Source: CAVPRW01 sp046727435 [NCBI: bacterium] (GTDB taxonomy: Bacteria > Tectomicrobia > Entotheonellia > J063). Taken from it: 10,742 nucleotides of DNA. Positions 1-6,814 of the stretch are shown piece after piece. The notes beneath the pieces were generated by a model. That model searched no databases and was not told where the DNA came from. It worked only from the letters and a program-made list of their open reading frames with translations. Position 1 is the first letter of the stretch, and the number at the start of each line of letters is the position of its first letter. A program made the position numbers and the translations under genes. Location of the stretch: assembly GCA_046727435.1 (NCBI GenBank), contig JBKPCR010000540.1, positions 1 to 10,742 of the forward strand, written 5' to 3'.

Positions 1-552
1 GAGATGCTGGAGTTCGCCAAGGCCCTGCAGATGCTGCCGACGCCGCAAGGTGAAAACGTCCTCATCGTCACTGGAGCGGGGGGGTCAGGGGTATTGTTAT
101 CGGATGCCTGCGTAGACCATGGGCTACGACTCATGTCCATGCCGCCCGACTTGGATCAAGCCTTCCGTCAGTTCATCCCGCCCTTCGGGGCCGCCGGAAA
201 TCCGGTCGACATCACCGGCGGCGAACCCCCGGAGACGTATCGCAAGACTATCAACCTGGCCTTATATGAGCCGCGTGTGCATGCCCTAATTCTGGGCTAC
301 TGGCATACGATTATCACACCGCCGATGACCTTCGCCAACTTGCTGGTCGATGTGGTAGAGGAAGCCAGGCGCCAGGGCATCGACAAACCCGTTGTGGCCT
401 CACTCGTAGGTGATGTCGCCGTCGAAGTGGCGGCACGGCACCTGCACGATCACCGCATCCTGGCCTATCCCTATGAAACCGAGAAGCCGGTGGCTGGCCT
501 TGGTGCCAAGTATCGCTGGGCGCGGAATGCCGGCTTGCTGGCTCTTGTCTGA
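1..552 (+). CDS. Acyl-CoA synthetase (NDP-forming), C-terminal part, 5'-truncated by window edge
   Basis: The reading frame is open from base 1 and ends at TGA 550-552, so only the last ~183 codons are visible. The segment near residues 17-45 (ENVLIVTGAGGSGVLLSDAC, then GLRLMSMPPD) matches the second, flavodoxin-like CoA-ligase domain (Succ_CoA_lig) of ADP-forming acetyl/acyl-CoA synthetases. FGAAGNPVDITGG is the usual conserved turn that follows. The CoA-binding domain and the phosphohistidine loop (SHTGALAG-type) normally lie just upstream and are outside the window. The protein stops after this domain with no ATP-grasp domain behind it, so the beta part is either N-terminal or on another gene. 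The family makes acyl-CoA from acid, CoA and ATP, or the reverse. The ATG at base 4 is internal, not the start. Substrate unknown; family call fairly secure. Confidence 0.85.
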   Translation, partial: EMLEFAKALQMLPTPQGENVLIVTGAGGSGVLLSDACVDHGLRLMSMPPDLDQAFRQFIPPFGAAGNPVDITGGEPPETYRKTINLALYEPRVHALILGYWHTIITPPMTFANLLVDVVEEARRQGIDKPVVASLVGDVAVEVAARHLHDHRILAYPYETEKPVAGLGAKYRWARNAGLLALV

Positions 553-610
553 ATCACACCATACGACATGGGTACGTAGGCGTGTGTCGTCGCTGGCCAC
601 ATCCCCCCTG

Positions 611-636
611 CCCTCCCTCACGAGGGTCGGTTTTTT
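611..636 (+). terminator. Possible rho-independent terminator after the acyl-CoA synthetase
   Basis: CCCTC (615-619) can pair with GAGGG (622-626), closely followed by TCGG and six T (631-636), about 60 bases after the stop of the synthetase gene. The stem is very short and the loop would need an opened pair, so this is weak. It is placed where a terminator for the plus-strand gene would be expected. Confidence 0.3.
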
Positions 637-665
637 CCACACACGACACCGCCCCTGGTGCCTTT

Positions 666-690
666 CTCCCTCTCCCACCGGGAGAGGGAG
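666..690. repeat. Perfect 11-bp stem, 3-nt loop hairpin (REP-like intergenic palindrome)
   Basis: CTCCCTCTCCC (666-676) and GGGAGAGGGAG (680-690) are exact reverse complements with loop ACC. From memory, CCCTCTCCC...GGGAGAGGG units recur between genes in many GC-rich bacteria as REP-type palindromes. Lying between two convergent genes, it could also protect or end both transcripts, though no T-run follows. The surrounding 553-797 spacer contains nothing else I recognise. Confidence 0.5.
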
Positions 691-797
691 CGAAAAACCT
701 ACCCCAGAGAGCCCTGCCCTCCTTGGTCACAGGGGGGGAGCGCGACGCGCGGGATGTGTCACCGCAGAGCCGGTGGACGATTCTTGGGTGGTTTGAT

Positions 798-2003
798 TTA
801 GATCACGCCCTGTTCCTGCCAGCGGTCGAGGTCCTCGCGTGAATGCCCTAACAACCCAACGAAAACCTCCTCGTTGTGCGCGCCAGGGAGTGGGGCGAGA
901 CGCTCGACCCTGCCCGGCGTCTCCGACAGTTTTAGCGGTGTGCCGGTGATCGTGACTGGGCCGTAGATGGGATGCTCGAGTTCGACAAACATCTCCCGGG
1001 CCTGGACCTGAGGATCCGCCATCATCTCCGCCACATTGTTCACCGGTGCCGCAGGCACGCCTCCCTCCGCCAGTGTGCTCACCACCTCGGCTTTGCTGCG
1101 CTGACTGGTCCAACCCTGGATAATCGCCGCTGTCTCCGCTTGATAGGTGCGCCGGGCCACGGTGGTCGCGAACTTTGGATCGTCTGCCAGCTCGGACTTA
1201 CCGATGATGTGGCAGAACCGCCTCCAGACCAGGTTGCTTGACCCGGCGCCGATCGCTACATGCCCATCGATGGTGGGGTAGACGCCCGAGCTCGAGCCAG
1301 CGAACGAGATGTTCCCCTTGCGCGTCAGGATTTCCCCACCCACCGTGTACCGCTCGCCAAGATTGTCGAGAGCCGTAATCAGACCATCGAGCAAGGCCAT
1401 GTCGATGCGCTGCCCTTTGCCCGTGCGGCCACGATAATGCAGGGCTGATACGATGCTGAAGGCGCACAGCATGCCGGCATAGTAATCGGAGATCGATTGC
1501 CCTGACCGCGTTGGTGGGCTGTCGGGAAAGCCGGTGATGCTCATATAGCCGCTAATCGCCTGGGCCAGAATATCATAGCCGCGCCAGTGCGCGTACGGGC
1601 CGTATTGGCCGAACGCCGTGACTGAAGCATAGATAAGGCGGGGATTCACCTGCTGCAGCGTCTCATAGCCGAGGCCAAGGCGATCCATGGTGCCGACGCT
1701 AAAATTCTCCGCCACCACATCCGCATGTTTGACCAAGTGCTTGAACAGCTCAACCCCCTCAGGGTGTTTCAAATTCAGCGTGATCGCTTGCTTGTTGCGC
1801 TCGCGGTATTGATACACCGGCACGCGCTCCTCAACGCCATTTCGCACTCGCTTGATGCCAAGGGATAGGCGCTCTTGTCCCTGCTCCCGCGATTCCACTT
1901 TGATCACCCGCGCTCCCAGGTCCGCCAGCAGCATGGTGCAGTAGGGCATGGCGATGACCTGCCCCAAATCGAGCACGGTGATGTCATCTAATGCTTTGTC
2001 CAT
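798..2003 (-). CDS. Family III (CaiB/BaiF) acyl-CoA transferase
   Basis: 401 aa, the usual length for CaiB/BaiF enzymes, which move CoA between carboxylic acids through an aspartyl-CoA intermediate. The N-terminus (KALDDITVLDLGQVIAMPYC, then LADLGARVIKVE) is the standard family opening. KHPEGVELFKHLVKHADVVAEN, GRTGKGQRIDMALLDG and the C-terminal AAPVNNVAEMMADPQ follow in family order. The catalytic aspartate should be D173 in the ISDYYAG segment. I start at the ATG 2003-2001 because GGAGGGAAG lies about 10 nt upstream and homology begins here; an in-frame ATG at 2060 adds 19 residues with no family resemblance. It is divergent from the crotonase at 2289 and convergent with the synthetase. Substrate is not readable from sequence. 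Confidence 0.92.
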   Translation of the reverse strand: MDKALDDITVLDLGQVIAMPYCTMLLADLGARVIKVESREQGQERLSLGIKRVRNGVEERVPVYQYRERNKQAITLNLKHPEGVELFKHLVKHADVVAENFSVGTMDRLGLGYETLQQVNPRLIYASVTAFGQYGPYAHWRGYDILAQAISGYMSITGFPDSPPTRSGQSISDYYAGMLCAFSIVSALHYRGRTGKGQRIDMALLDGLITALDNLGERYTVGGEILTRKGNISFAGSSSGVYPTIDGHVAIGAGSSNLVWRRFCHIIGKSELADDPKFATTVARRTYQAETAAIIQGWTSQRSKAEVVSTLAEGGVPAAPVNNVAEMMADPQVQAREMFVELEHPIYGPVTITGTPLKLSETPGRVERLAPLPGAHNEEVFVGLLGHSREDLDRWQEQGVI

Positions 2004-2087
2004 ACGCTTTCTTCCCTCCGAGCAAGCGTTCCGGCTTTCCCAACACCGCAGCGCTGCCATCGATGCCCCTTATGCGCCAGGTTAAGC

Positions 2088-2101
2088 GTGAACATGTTCA
2101 C
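2088..2101. promoter_or_regulatory. Perfect 14-bp palindrome, candidate operator between divergent genes
   Basis: GTGAACATGTTCAC is its own reverse complement. It lies 85 bases upstream of the CoA-transferase start and 187 bases upstream of the crotonase start. Inverted TGAAC/GTTCA half-sites are typical targets of TetR- and FadR/GntR-type regulators of fatty-acid genes. No regulator gene is in the window, so the function is inferred from symmetry and position. Confidence 0.4.
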
Positions 2102-2163
2102 TTTCAGATAGTTCCCCGGATGTCAAATCCCCCCTTGCCCTTTCCCCCGGCATGAATATGACC

Positions 2164-2192
2164 TTGTACGCACGTAAGCCTCATTATACAAT
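2164..2192 (+). promoter_or_regulatory. Candidate sigma70-type promoter for the crotonase
   Basis: TTGTAC (2164-2169) is followed after 17 bases by TACAAT (2187-2192), a 5/6 match to the -10 consensus; the -35 matches only the TTG. It is about 97 bases upstream of the crotonase ATG. Between it and the gene, GTCGAA (2229-2234) and TTCGAC (2241-2246) form a second dyad that could be an operator or leader hairpin. Confidence 0.35.
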
Positions 2193-2288
2193 GGCCGTCG
2201 TAGTCGGCAGCGGGAGTTTTGGCATAATGTCGAATACATCTTCGACGCCGACACGTCAGGCGTTGATTGCTCGCAAGCGAGGGACGAC

Positions 2289-3065
2289 ATGACAGCAGCC
2301 GTGCTCTATGAAAAAGACGATGAGATCGTCACCATCACCTTGAACCGGCCGGAAGCGTTGAATGCCATCAACCGCCAGCTCAGGCAAGAATTGAATGAGG
2401 CGATCGTGCGCTTCGATCGCGATGACCAGGCGCGGGTGGCCATCATCACTGGGGCAGGGCGCGCCTTCTGCGCCGGACGAGACCTCAAGGAACGCGCCGC
2501 CGACAATGCCGCCGGCGTGCAGGCGCGCGCCAACGATAGCATGGGGGCTGACAGCCTGGCTTGGTTCGAGCCCACCTGGAAGCCGATGATTGCCGCCATC
2601 AACGGGTATGCCATGGCCGGCGGCTGGGCCATCGCGCAGATATGCGATCTACGCATTGCTGCCGAGGACGCCATGATGGGTATCACTGAGGCGCGATGGA
2701 GTTTGCTGCCACCGTTCGCGACCGCGCTGCCCAAGCTCATCCCGATGGCCGCCGCCCTGGAATTGGTCATGACTGCCAAGCCCATCACTGCCCAACGCGC
2801 CTATGAGATTGGCTTTGTGAACCACGTGGCTCCCAAGGAACGGTTGATGGATGAGGCCAAAGCCTTGGCGCGGCAGATCACCGAGAATGCGCCGTTGTCG
2901 GTGCGCTATTTCAAGGAGTTGGCTTACCGTGGGGTAGATATGAGTGAGGCTGCGCTCGCTGCCCTCACCCGTCATCTCTACGACCAGCTGCTGCGCACGG
3001 AGGATTCGAAGGAGGGACCACGCGCGTTCGCTGAGAAGCGCAAGCCGCAGTGGAAAGGGCGGTAG
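2289..3065 (+). CDS. Crotonase-family enoyl-CoA hydratase/isomerase
   Basis: 258 aa, standard crotonase length. The start ATG at 2289 has GAGG (2279-2282) about 6 nt upstream. The first oxyanion-hole segment is GAGRAFCAGRDLKE (A62) and the second is NGYAMAGGW (G111). Aligned with rat mitochondrial hydratase, the residue equal to Glu164 is present as E134 (GITEARW). The position of Glu144 is A114, so only one acid is kept, as in delta3,delta2-enoyl-CoA isomerases. Later family landmarks are present: ELVMTAKPITAQRAYEIGFV and a C-terminal helical region. It probably acts on an acyl-CoA in the cytoplasm alongside the neighbouring CoA-transferase. Hydratase versus isomerase cannot be decided; the single glutamate favours isomerase or another crotonase activity. 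Confidence 0.93.
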   Translation: MTAAVLYEKDDEIVTITLNRPEALNAINRQLRQELNEAIVRFDRDDQARVAIITGAGRAFCAGRDLKERAADNAAGVQARANDSMGADSLAWFEPTWKPMIAAINGYAMAGGWAIAQICDLRIAAEDAMMGITEARWSLLPPFATALPKLIPMAAALELVMTAKPITAQRAYEIGFVNHVAPKERLMDEAKALARQITENAPLSVRYFKELAYRGVDMSEAALAALTRHLYDQLLRTEDSKEGPRAFAEKRKPQWKGR

Positions 3066-3076
3066 AGGGGGATAAG

Positions 3077-3644
3077 GTGCTGGCGAGAGAGGAAACCACG
3101 GAGATGGCGAGTGCTACCAGTCTTGATCTACACCCCGACAAAGAATACGAAATCGTCGCCGGCCAACCAGAGGAAAAAAAAGCACGGGAGGAGCACGACA
3201 CAGTGGAGTCGAGGCGCGTCTGATTGCACGCCTGGGTAACCACGTGGAAGCGCACCAACTGGTGGCGTCTATGGCCCTAATACGACGTTCCAGATCGGAG
3301 AGAACCAGCGGATTCCCGGACGTCGCCTTCGTAGCGGCCGCACGCTTCCCGGTGGAAGGGGACCCGAAGGCATCTGGCCCATGGCTCCGGACTTGGCAGC
3401 AGAGATCATTTCGCCGTATGACTTGTATGAAAAGGTCATCAGCAAGCTCGAAGAATATTTGGCTAGCGGGGTGCGACAGGTCTGGTCAATCTCTCCGGAA
3501 CACAAAACCATCACGATCTATGCCTCGCCAACGCACACAACGATTCTGACGGAAGCGGATGATCTGGTGAGCGAAGAACTGCTCGCCGGCTTTCGTTGCC
3601 GGATCGCCGACCTATTTCGCTCGCCATCAAGGGTGAATGCTTAA
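3077..3644 (+). pseudogene. Uma2-family (DUF820) endonuclease pseudogene, four frame changes
   Basis: Pieces of one Uma2 protein lie in order but in shifting frames. From ATG 3104 (or in-frame GTG 3077 behind GAGGGGG) it reads DKEYEIVAGQPEEK. It shifts before 3208 to VEARLIARLGNHVEAHQL, near 3261 to GVYGPNTTFQIGENQRI, at 3315-3318 (one extra C) to PDVAFVAAARFPVEGDP, and at 3363-3366 (one base lost) to EGIWPMAPDLAAEIISPYD. This last frame runs to TAA 3644 through EYLASGVRQVWSISPEHKTI. These are the normal Uma2 landmarks of a PD-(D/E)XK-type fold, including PDvaF and EIIS. An isolated 87-aa reading from 3381 would be only the C-terminal half. Neighbouring long genes are intact, which favours true decay over sequencing error. 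Confidence 0.8.
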
Positions 3645-3669
3645 TCATGGCTTCTTGAAAGGCGGCCAT

Positions 3670-3690
3670 CTGGCTGGGGCGTACAGCCAG
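3670..3690. repeat. 7-bp perfect stem-loop after the Uma2 remnant
   Basis: CTGGCTG (3670-3676) pairs with CAGCCAG (3684-3690) around a 7-base loop. It lies between the convergent Uma2 pseudogene and DUF3782 gene. No T-run follows, so I do not call a terminator. Confidence 0.3.
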
Positions 3691-3824
3691 CGCCCGAGGA
3701 GCGAGGACGTACCGGCCGTCCCCACCGCATCGAGAAGGAGAAGATCTTGAGCAGTCGGAGGTCAACAAACGATTCCCTTCTGGCCAGTTCGAGAAGATCA
3801 TTCCATGCGGGTGCGGACACGGTA

Positions 3825-4565
3825 CTAGATGCCAAGTCTCTGCATGAGGCGCTCGGCCTGTGCTTCCATACTGAGGGCGATGATCAGGGGCGTGAGGGGA
3901 CGCTGGAGCGTGTCTGCGGCGAATCGGACCTGGCGGTGGAACGTGAGGACGTCGCCAGGCTTGACATGAGATTTCACCTCGACCAGGTAGGCGGACCCGT
4001 TGGCGGCGTAGAGGTCGAACTCGATCTGCGCTCCCCTGACGCCGAAGACGACCCCCTCGGTGTCGCTGAGCACAAGCCGGTCGGCGGTGGTAAAGGTCTG
4101 GCCGGAGATCTCCTCGACGATTTCCCGAATCACATGCTCTAGTCCTCTGCCGACGCGGAGCCCGAGGGCCGACAGATGGAGCTCCAGCTCGCGACCGCGC
4201 CGCTCAGCCTGTTCACGGGTCTGACGCATCTCAGCGAGGACGGCCTCGAAGCGCTGGCCCACAGCCTCAAAACGTCGATCGACGGCCTCAAAGCGCCGGT
4301 CCATCGCTTCAAACCGCTGCTCGACGGCCTCAAACCGCCGCTCCATATCGACTCGTAGCTCTTCGAAGCGCCGCTCCATCGCCTCGAACCGGCGGTCGGA
4401 GTCTTCCCGAAACGCCCGGATCTCTTCGAGCAGCGTGGTGAGTTCCTGCCTGGCTGGAAACGCCTCCAGAAAGATACCCCAGATCTCGTGCCGGACTTCG
4501 GGGTGCTCGCGCAGCAGGCGCGGGAGTTCAGTACGCAGAAGCTGAGCAAACTCTTCAGGCTGCAT
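3825..4565 (-). CDS. DUF3782-type coiled-coil protein with PD-(D/E)XK nuclease-like core
   Basis: 246 aa. Residues 1-45 form a short helical head (EEFAQLLRTELPRLLREHPE). Residues 57-108 are seven-residue coiled-coil repeats of the form xRRFEAV/M, interrupted once by RVDM. Residues 131-246 are a restriction-endonuclease-like domain: AQIEFDLY (D184), LVEVKSHV (E196, K198), then FAADTLQRPLTPLIIALS. D...ExK is the PD-(D/E)XK signature, so this looks catalytically competent. The start ATG 4565-4563 has AGGGGA about 8 nt upstream. The family has no settled function known to me; nuclease activity is inferred from the fold. It is probably a stand-alone gene, 256 bases from the next minus-strand gene upstream. 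Confidence 0.75.
   Translation of the reverse strand: MQPEEFAQLLRTELPRLLREHPEVRHEIWGIFLEAFPARQELTTLLEEIRAFREDSDRRFEAMERRFEELRVDMERRFEAVEQRFEAMDRRFEAVDRRFEAVGQRFEAVLAEMRQTREQAERRGRELELHLSALGLRVGRGLEHVIREIVEEISGQTFTTADRLVLSDTEGVVFGVRGAQIEFDLYAANGSAYLVEVKSHVKPGDVLTFHRQVRFAADTLQRPLTPLIIALSMEAQAERLMQRLGI
4242..4397 (-). repeat. Tandem 21-bp units coding heptad repeats in the DUF3782 gene
   Basis: The DNA repeats in ~21-base units (GCGGTTTGAGGC-like on the coding strand), each coding one xRRFEAx heptad, about seven times with one RVDM interruption. Such arrays can expand or contract without frameshift, changing coiled-coil length. Confidence 0.6.
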
Positions 4566-4821
4566 CCGACATGTCCCCTAAGGTCGACGCTAGCACACGA
4601 TCCAGGAAAGCCCTTACGGCGGTGCTCCTCAGCATATCATGGCACGTAGTCAGCGACAAGCCGGGAACCCTTCGGACAGGCTGATGCGATGGGGGCTGAT
4701 TTCACGGCGCGCTCAGGGTATATTCTGAGTCCATTCAGCGGCACACCCGGCTGTCCAACGCCCCCATCCCACTGGACTGGGGCGTGGATGTATTCCTCGT
4801 GGTCGGCTAGACAGATGAGCG

Positions 4822-5487
4822 TTACTCATGCCCTTTGAGCTGCGAGATTTTCAGGATCTGGTACGGTTGCTTCGGGAACACCCTGACTGGCGGGATGTCC
4901 AGCGGGCCGAGCAGCGCTGCTCGCCGCTGGGCCCGCTCCACATCTCTCCGATCTACCGTCGCCGACACCTCCAGCACGACCCAGACCTCCGAAGACCCAG
5001 CTGGAGAGGGAAGGTGTCCGGTCAGAATGAGGTCGGTGAGCAGCAGCTCTGCTAGTTCTCCTTCCGCCAACCGCTCCCTCAGGGCTTCGACCAATCGTCC
5101 GACATCTACCAGCTGCACCTGCCGCAGGAAGCGGCCGAAATAGGCCGGGGCGTGAGTGCGGTAGCGCTGCTCCAGGGTCCAGCCCCGCACCTCGCCCATC
5201 TGTACTGTGAGCCGCTGTTGGCCCTCGGTGAGGCGATCTAGCCGTTCCTCATGTCGCCGCTGCCCCTCAGCCAGCAGCGCTACCGTCTGCGTCAGCTGCG
5301 CCACCCTCTCCGTGAGCTGCTGTTGCCCCCCGGCCAGCTGTGCTACCCTCTCCGCTAATTCTCGTGCTAAGGCCGGGAGGGTCAGGAGTTCCTGCGTCAG
5401 AAGGAGTGTCCGCAGCTCATCCCGCCAGTCGGGGTGCTCCCGGAGCAAGCGAATCAGATCCTGAAAGTCCCCAACCTCAAACGCCAT
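4822..5487 (-). CDS. Unnamed coiled-coil protein with nuclease-like C-terminal region; 3' end replaced
   Basis: 221 aa from ATG 5487-5485, with GGGAGG about 10 nt upstream; the longer in-frame ATG at 5589 adds 34 unlike residues. Residues 1-30 (FQDLIRLLREHPDWRDELR) are a helical head, 45-98 a coiled coil of LTERVAQL/LAEGQRR repeats, and 99-192 a domain with HAPAYFGRFLRQ, ELLLTDLILTGHL, VWVVLEVSATVDRRDVERAQ. From memory this family ends with about 40 more residues containing a xxPVVAG segment; that part is absent. Instead residues ~194-221 are antisense to an inverted copy of the family's 5' end at 4828-4897. So the protein is probably a truncated chimera. DNA-related function is only a guess from the D...E-V-S pattern. 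Confidence 0.65.
   Translation of the reverse strand: MAFEVGDFQDLIRLLREHPDWRDELRTLLLTQELLTLPALARELAERVAQLAGGQQQLTERVAQLTQTVALLAEGQRRHEERLDRLTEGQQRLTVQMGEVRGWTLEQRYRTHAPAYFGRFLRQVQLVDVGRLVEALRERLAEGELAELLLTDLILTGHLPSPAGSSEVWVVLEVSATVDRRDVERAQRRAALLGPLDIPPVRVFPKQPYQILKISQLKGHE
4828..4897 (+). pseudogene. Inverted 5'-end fragment of the same gene family
   Basis: Plus-strand translation from ATG 4828 begins MPFELRDFQDLVRLLREH and continues PDWRD, nearly the same as the first 23 residues of the minus-strand gene starting at 5487. By hand count, 57 of 70 bases match, and many differences are in third codon positions. Similarity stops at GATG (4894-4897). The fragment faces its relative, forming an inverted repeat around ~520 bases, and supplies the false 3' end of that gene. 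Confidence 0.7.
4894..4944. repeat. Quasi-palindrome at the inversion junction
   Basis: The centre GAGCAGC|GCTGCTC (4909-4922) is perfect. The outer arms GATGTCCAGCGGGCC and (on the other strand) GATGTGGAGCGGGCC match apart from two bases, with about seven extra bases in the right arm. This is the signature expected where DNA has folded back or switched template. Confidence 0.6.
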
Positions 5488-5619
5488 GCGCGTCGCACCT
5501 CCCTTCACGGCCGCGGGGGTCAGTAGCCATGCCTCGCCGCCCTTCGATGAGCGCTCCCTAGTATACCACTGTGAGGCCATGCAAGCCACGCAGCCCTGCC
5601 CCTCGAATATCCGTCAGAG

Positions 5620-5805
5620 CTATGAACCACTTCCCCGCGGGGCCGCTTTCATCTCGAAGATCACCTTGCCGGATGTCGCCGGCGTGGCAGCGCAGTCGAA
5701 CTCCTTATGCGGGTCGGCTTGGATCCGGACGATCTGCTCCCTCGGGATGGCTCGCATGTCACGGTAATATTCGGCGATTCGTTCTGATTTCTCACTGGTT
5801 GTCAT
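5620..5805 (-). CDS. Small hypothetical protein, doubtful
   Basis: A 61-codon frame starting MTTSEKSERIAEYYRDMRAI and running through REQIVRIQADPHKEFD. Its composition is protein-like rather than random, but I recognise no family. The only Shine-Dalgarno-like sequence (GAGG) touches the ATG, leaving no spacing. The frame stays open upstream to 5961 through REP-like sequence, which is unlikely to be coding. It could be the 3' end of a broken gene. Low confidence. Confidence 0.25.
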   Translation of the reverse strand: MTTSEKSERIAEYYRDMRAIPREQIVRIQADPHKEFDCAATPATSGKVIFEMKAAPRGSGS

Positions 5806-5875
5806 CCTCAGCGAAGTGAAGGGGCTCGCCTCGGCTGGCGAGACCCTCCGCAGCTTGTATCCTGAGCGGCGCGAA
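5804..5875. repeat. Two REP-like motifs, same orientation
   Basis: ATCCTCAGCGAAGTGAA (5804-5820) and ATCCTGAGCGGCGCGAA (5859-5875) match in 13 of 17 bases. They resemble the widespread ATCCTGAGCGAAGCGAAGG intergenic phrase of environmental genomes (recollection, not searched). Confidence 0.35.
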
Positions 5876-6023
5876 CCGTACCACAAGCCTCTTGTCAGCT
5901 GAATGATACCCCTATCAGCAGCATAGGGTGGTATATTGACAGCTGGCAGCTCAAGAACCACGGGCGGCCTGCATCATGTAGCACGTGCTTGCAGCCATCT
6001 ATGAGCACGGGGGATTTAACCTG

Positions 6024-6184
6024 TGCCCCTGGCGGTGCGATCGCGCTCATGTCGAGGGCGTGGCCATTCCCGTCCTGGAGGCCGGAAACGGTGGGCGAGG
6101 CTCGCAGACATGAGGAGGAGGCCTTCGGAATGCCGCAGGAGACGGTTGAGCAAGCCTTCATCGAACACACTCGCGCGGTATCTG
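6024..6184 (+). repeat. Direct repeat copy 1 with truncated small-gene start
   Basis: It begins GCCCCTGGCGGTGCGATCGC and matches 7492-7649 along its length with scattered substitutions and small indels. At 6130 it contains ATGCCGCAGGAGACGGTTGA with GGAGG 8 nt upstream, coding MPQETVEQAFIEHTRAV, the same start as the gene at 7596. Similarity is lost after ~6184 and the frame ends at 6243, so this copy is a gene fragment. Confidence 0.65.
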
Positions 6185-6361
6185 GATCGACGGATCGGCT
6201 GGCGGGGAGAGTTCCTCTGCCCTCCGGTCCCCATGGTCCATGAAAAGGCTCCCTGACTACCCGGCGCAAGAGCATGCGTGTAGAATGGATGCAGTTGGGG
6301 CTGGCCGCGAGGTCGGTTTTTATCCGGTGCCGCGAGTCTGCAAGAGAGTCAGGATGTCTTT

Positions 6362-6814
6362 ATGGTGCAGGAGCCACCGATATCGAACATTCCCCCTTTT
6401 CGCCCAGATGGCTATCTGCCAGAAGGTATCTATCTGTGTTCCGAGGCTGAAGTGATCTTTCGTTTCGGATCTTCCGGCCGTCGGCGCCGACGCCTGGTGC
6501 TGCGCTTATGCAGGTGGATTGAGTTGGGACGGCAGGTTGGAGCCAGGCGCTTGCTGGTGGATGGAAGCTTCGTCACGGCGAAAGAGGGGCCGGACGATAT
6601 TGACACGGTTATCCTGCTTCCTGAAGATTTCACGGGACAGCTTGAGCGAGAGTATGAACCAGCTCTGGAGTTGGAAGAGATGTTGTTGACTCGGCGACCG
6701 GAAGAGATCTTCGCTGCGGAAGATGAAATGGATTGGGAAGAATGGGTGGACTTCTTTAGCCGGACTCGTGAACTAGACGGCCGCCGTAAAGGCCTCGTGG
6801 AGATACGACTATGA
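6362..6814 (+). CDS. DUF6932 family protein (nucleotidyltransferase-like)
   Basis: 150 aa. The opening IPPFRPDGYLPEGIYLCSEAE is the hallmark of DUF6932. LLVDGSFVTAKEGPDDID (residues 65-81) follows, with G-S and D-x-D elements that resemble the metal-binding core of minimal nucleotidyltransferases (GS...DxD). No catalytic partner domain is seen. The start ATG 6362 is supported by AGGA (6351-6354) 7 nt upstream. The stop TGA overlaps the ATG of the next gene by 4 nt (ATGA), implying translational coupling. A toxin-antitoxin or nucleotide-transfer role is suggested by the pair layout and fold, but no activity is established in the sequence. Family call fairly secure, function inferred. Confidence 0.8.
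   Translation: MVQEPPISNIPPFRPDGYLPEGIYLCSEAEVIFRFGSSGRRRRRLVLRLCRWIELGRQVGARRLLVDGSFVTAKEGPDDIDTVILLPEDFTGQLEREYEPALELEEMLLTRRPEEIFAAEDEMDWEEWVDFFSRTRELDGRRKGLVEIRL

Larger units (their letters stand above)
5488..6361. other. Gene-poor stretch with short repeats and debris
   Basis: 874 bases without a convincing gene. It holds one doubtful 61-codon minus-strand reading frame (5620-5805), two REP-like motifs (5804-5820 and 5859-5875) and copy 1 of a ~160-bp direct repeat (6024-6184) carrying a truncated gene start. Other open frames here look like random GC-rich translations. The last ~110 bases are the presumed leader of the DUF6932 gene; I could not pick a convincing promoter there. Confidence 0.5.

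Noticed and set aside
410-842. Plus-strand frames across the end of the synthetase and the following spacer
   Set aside because: They overlap the real gene in another frame and run through a REP-like hairpin; the composition is not protein-like.
2004-2060. 19-residue N-terminal extension of the CoA-transferase
   Set aside because: A good Shine-Dalgarno and family homology both point to the ATG at 2003.
4758-4785. ACGCCCC...GGGGCGT stem as a terminator
   Set aside because: Loop of 14 bases and no T-run on either strand; no gene end at the right distance.
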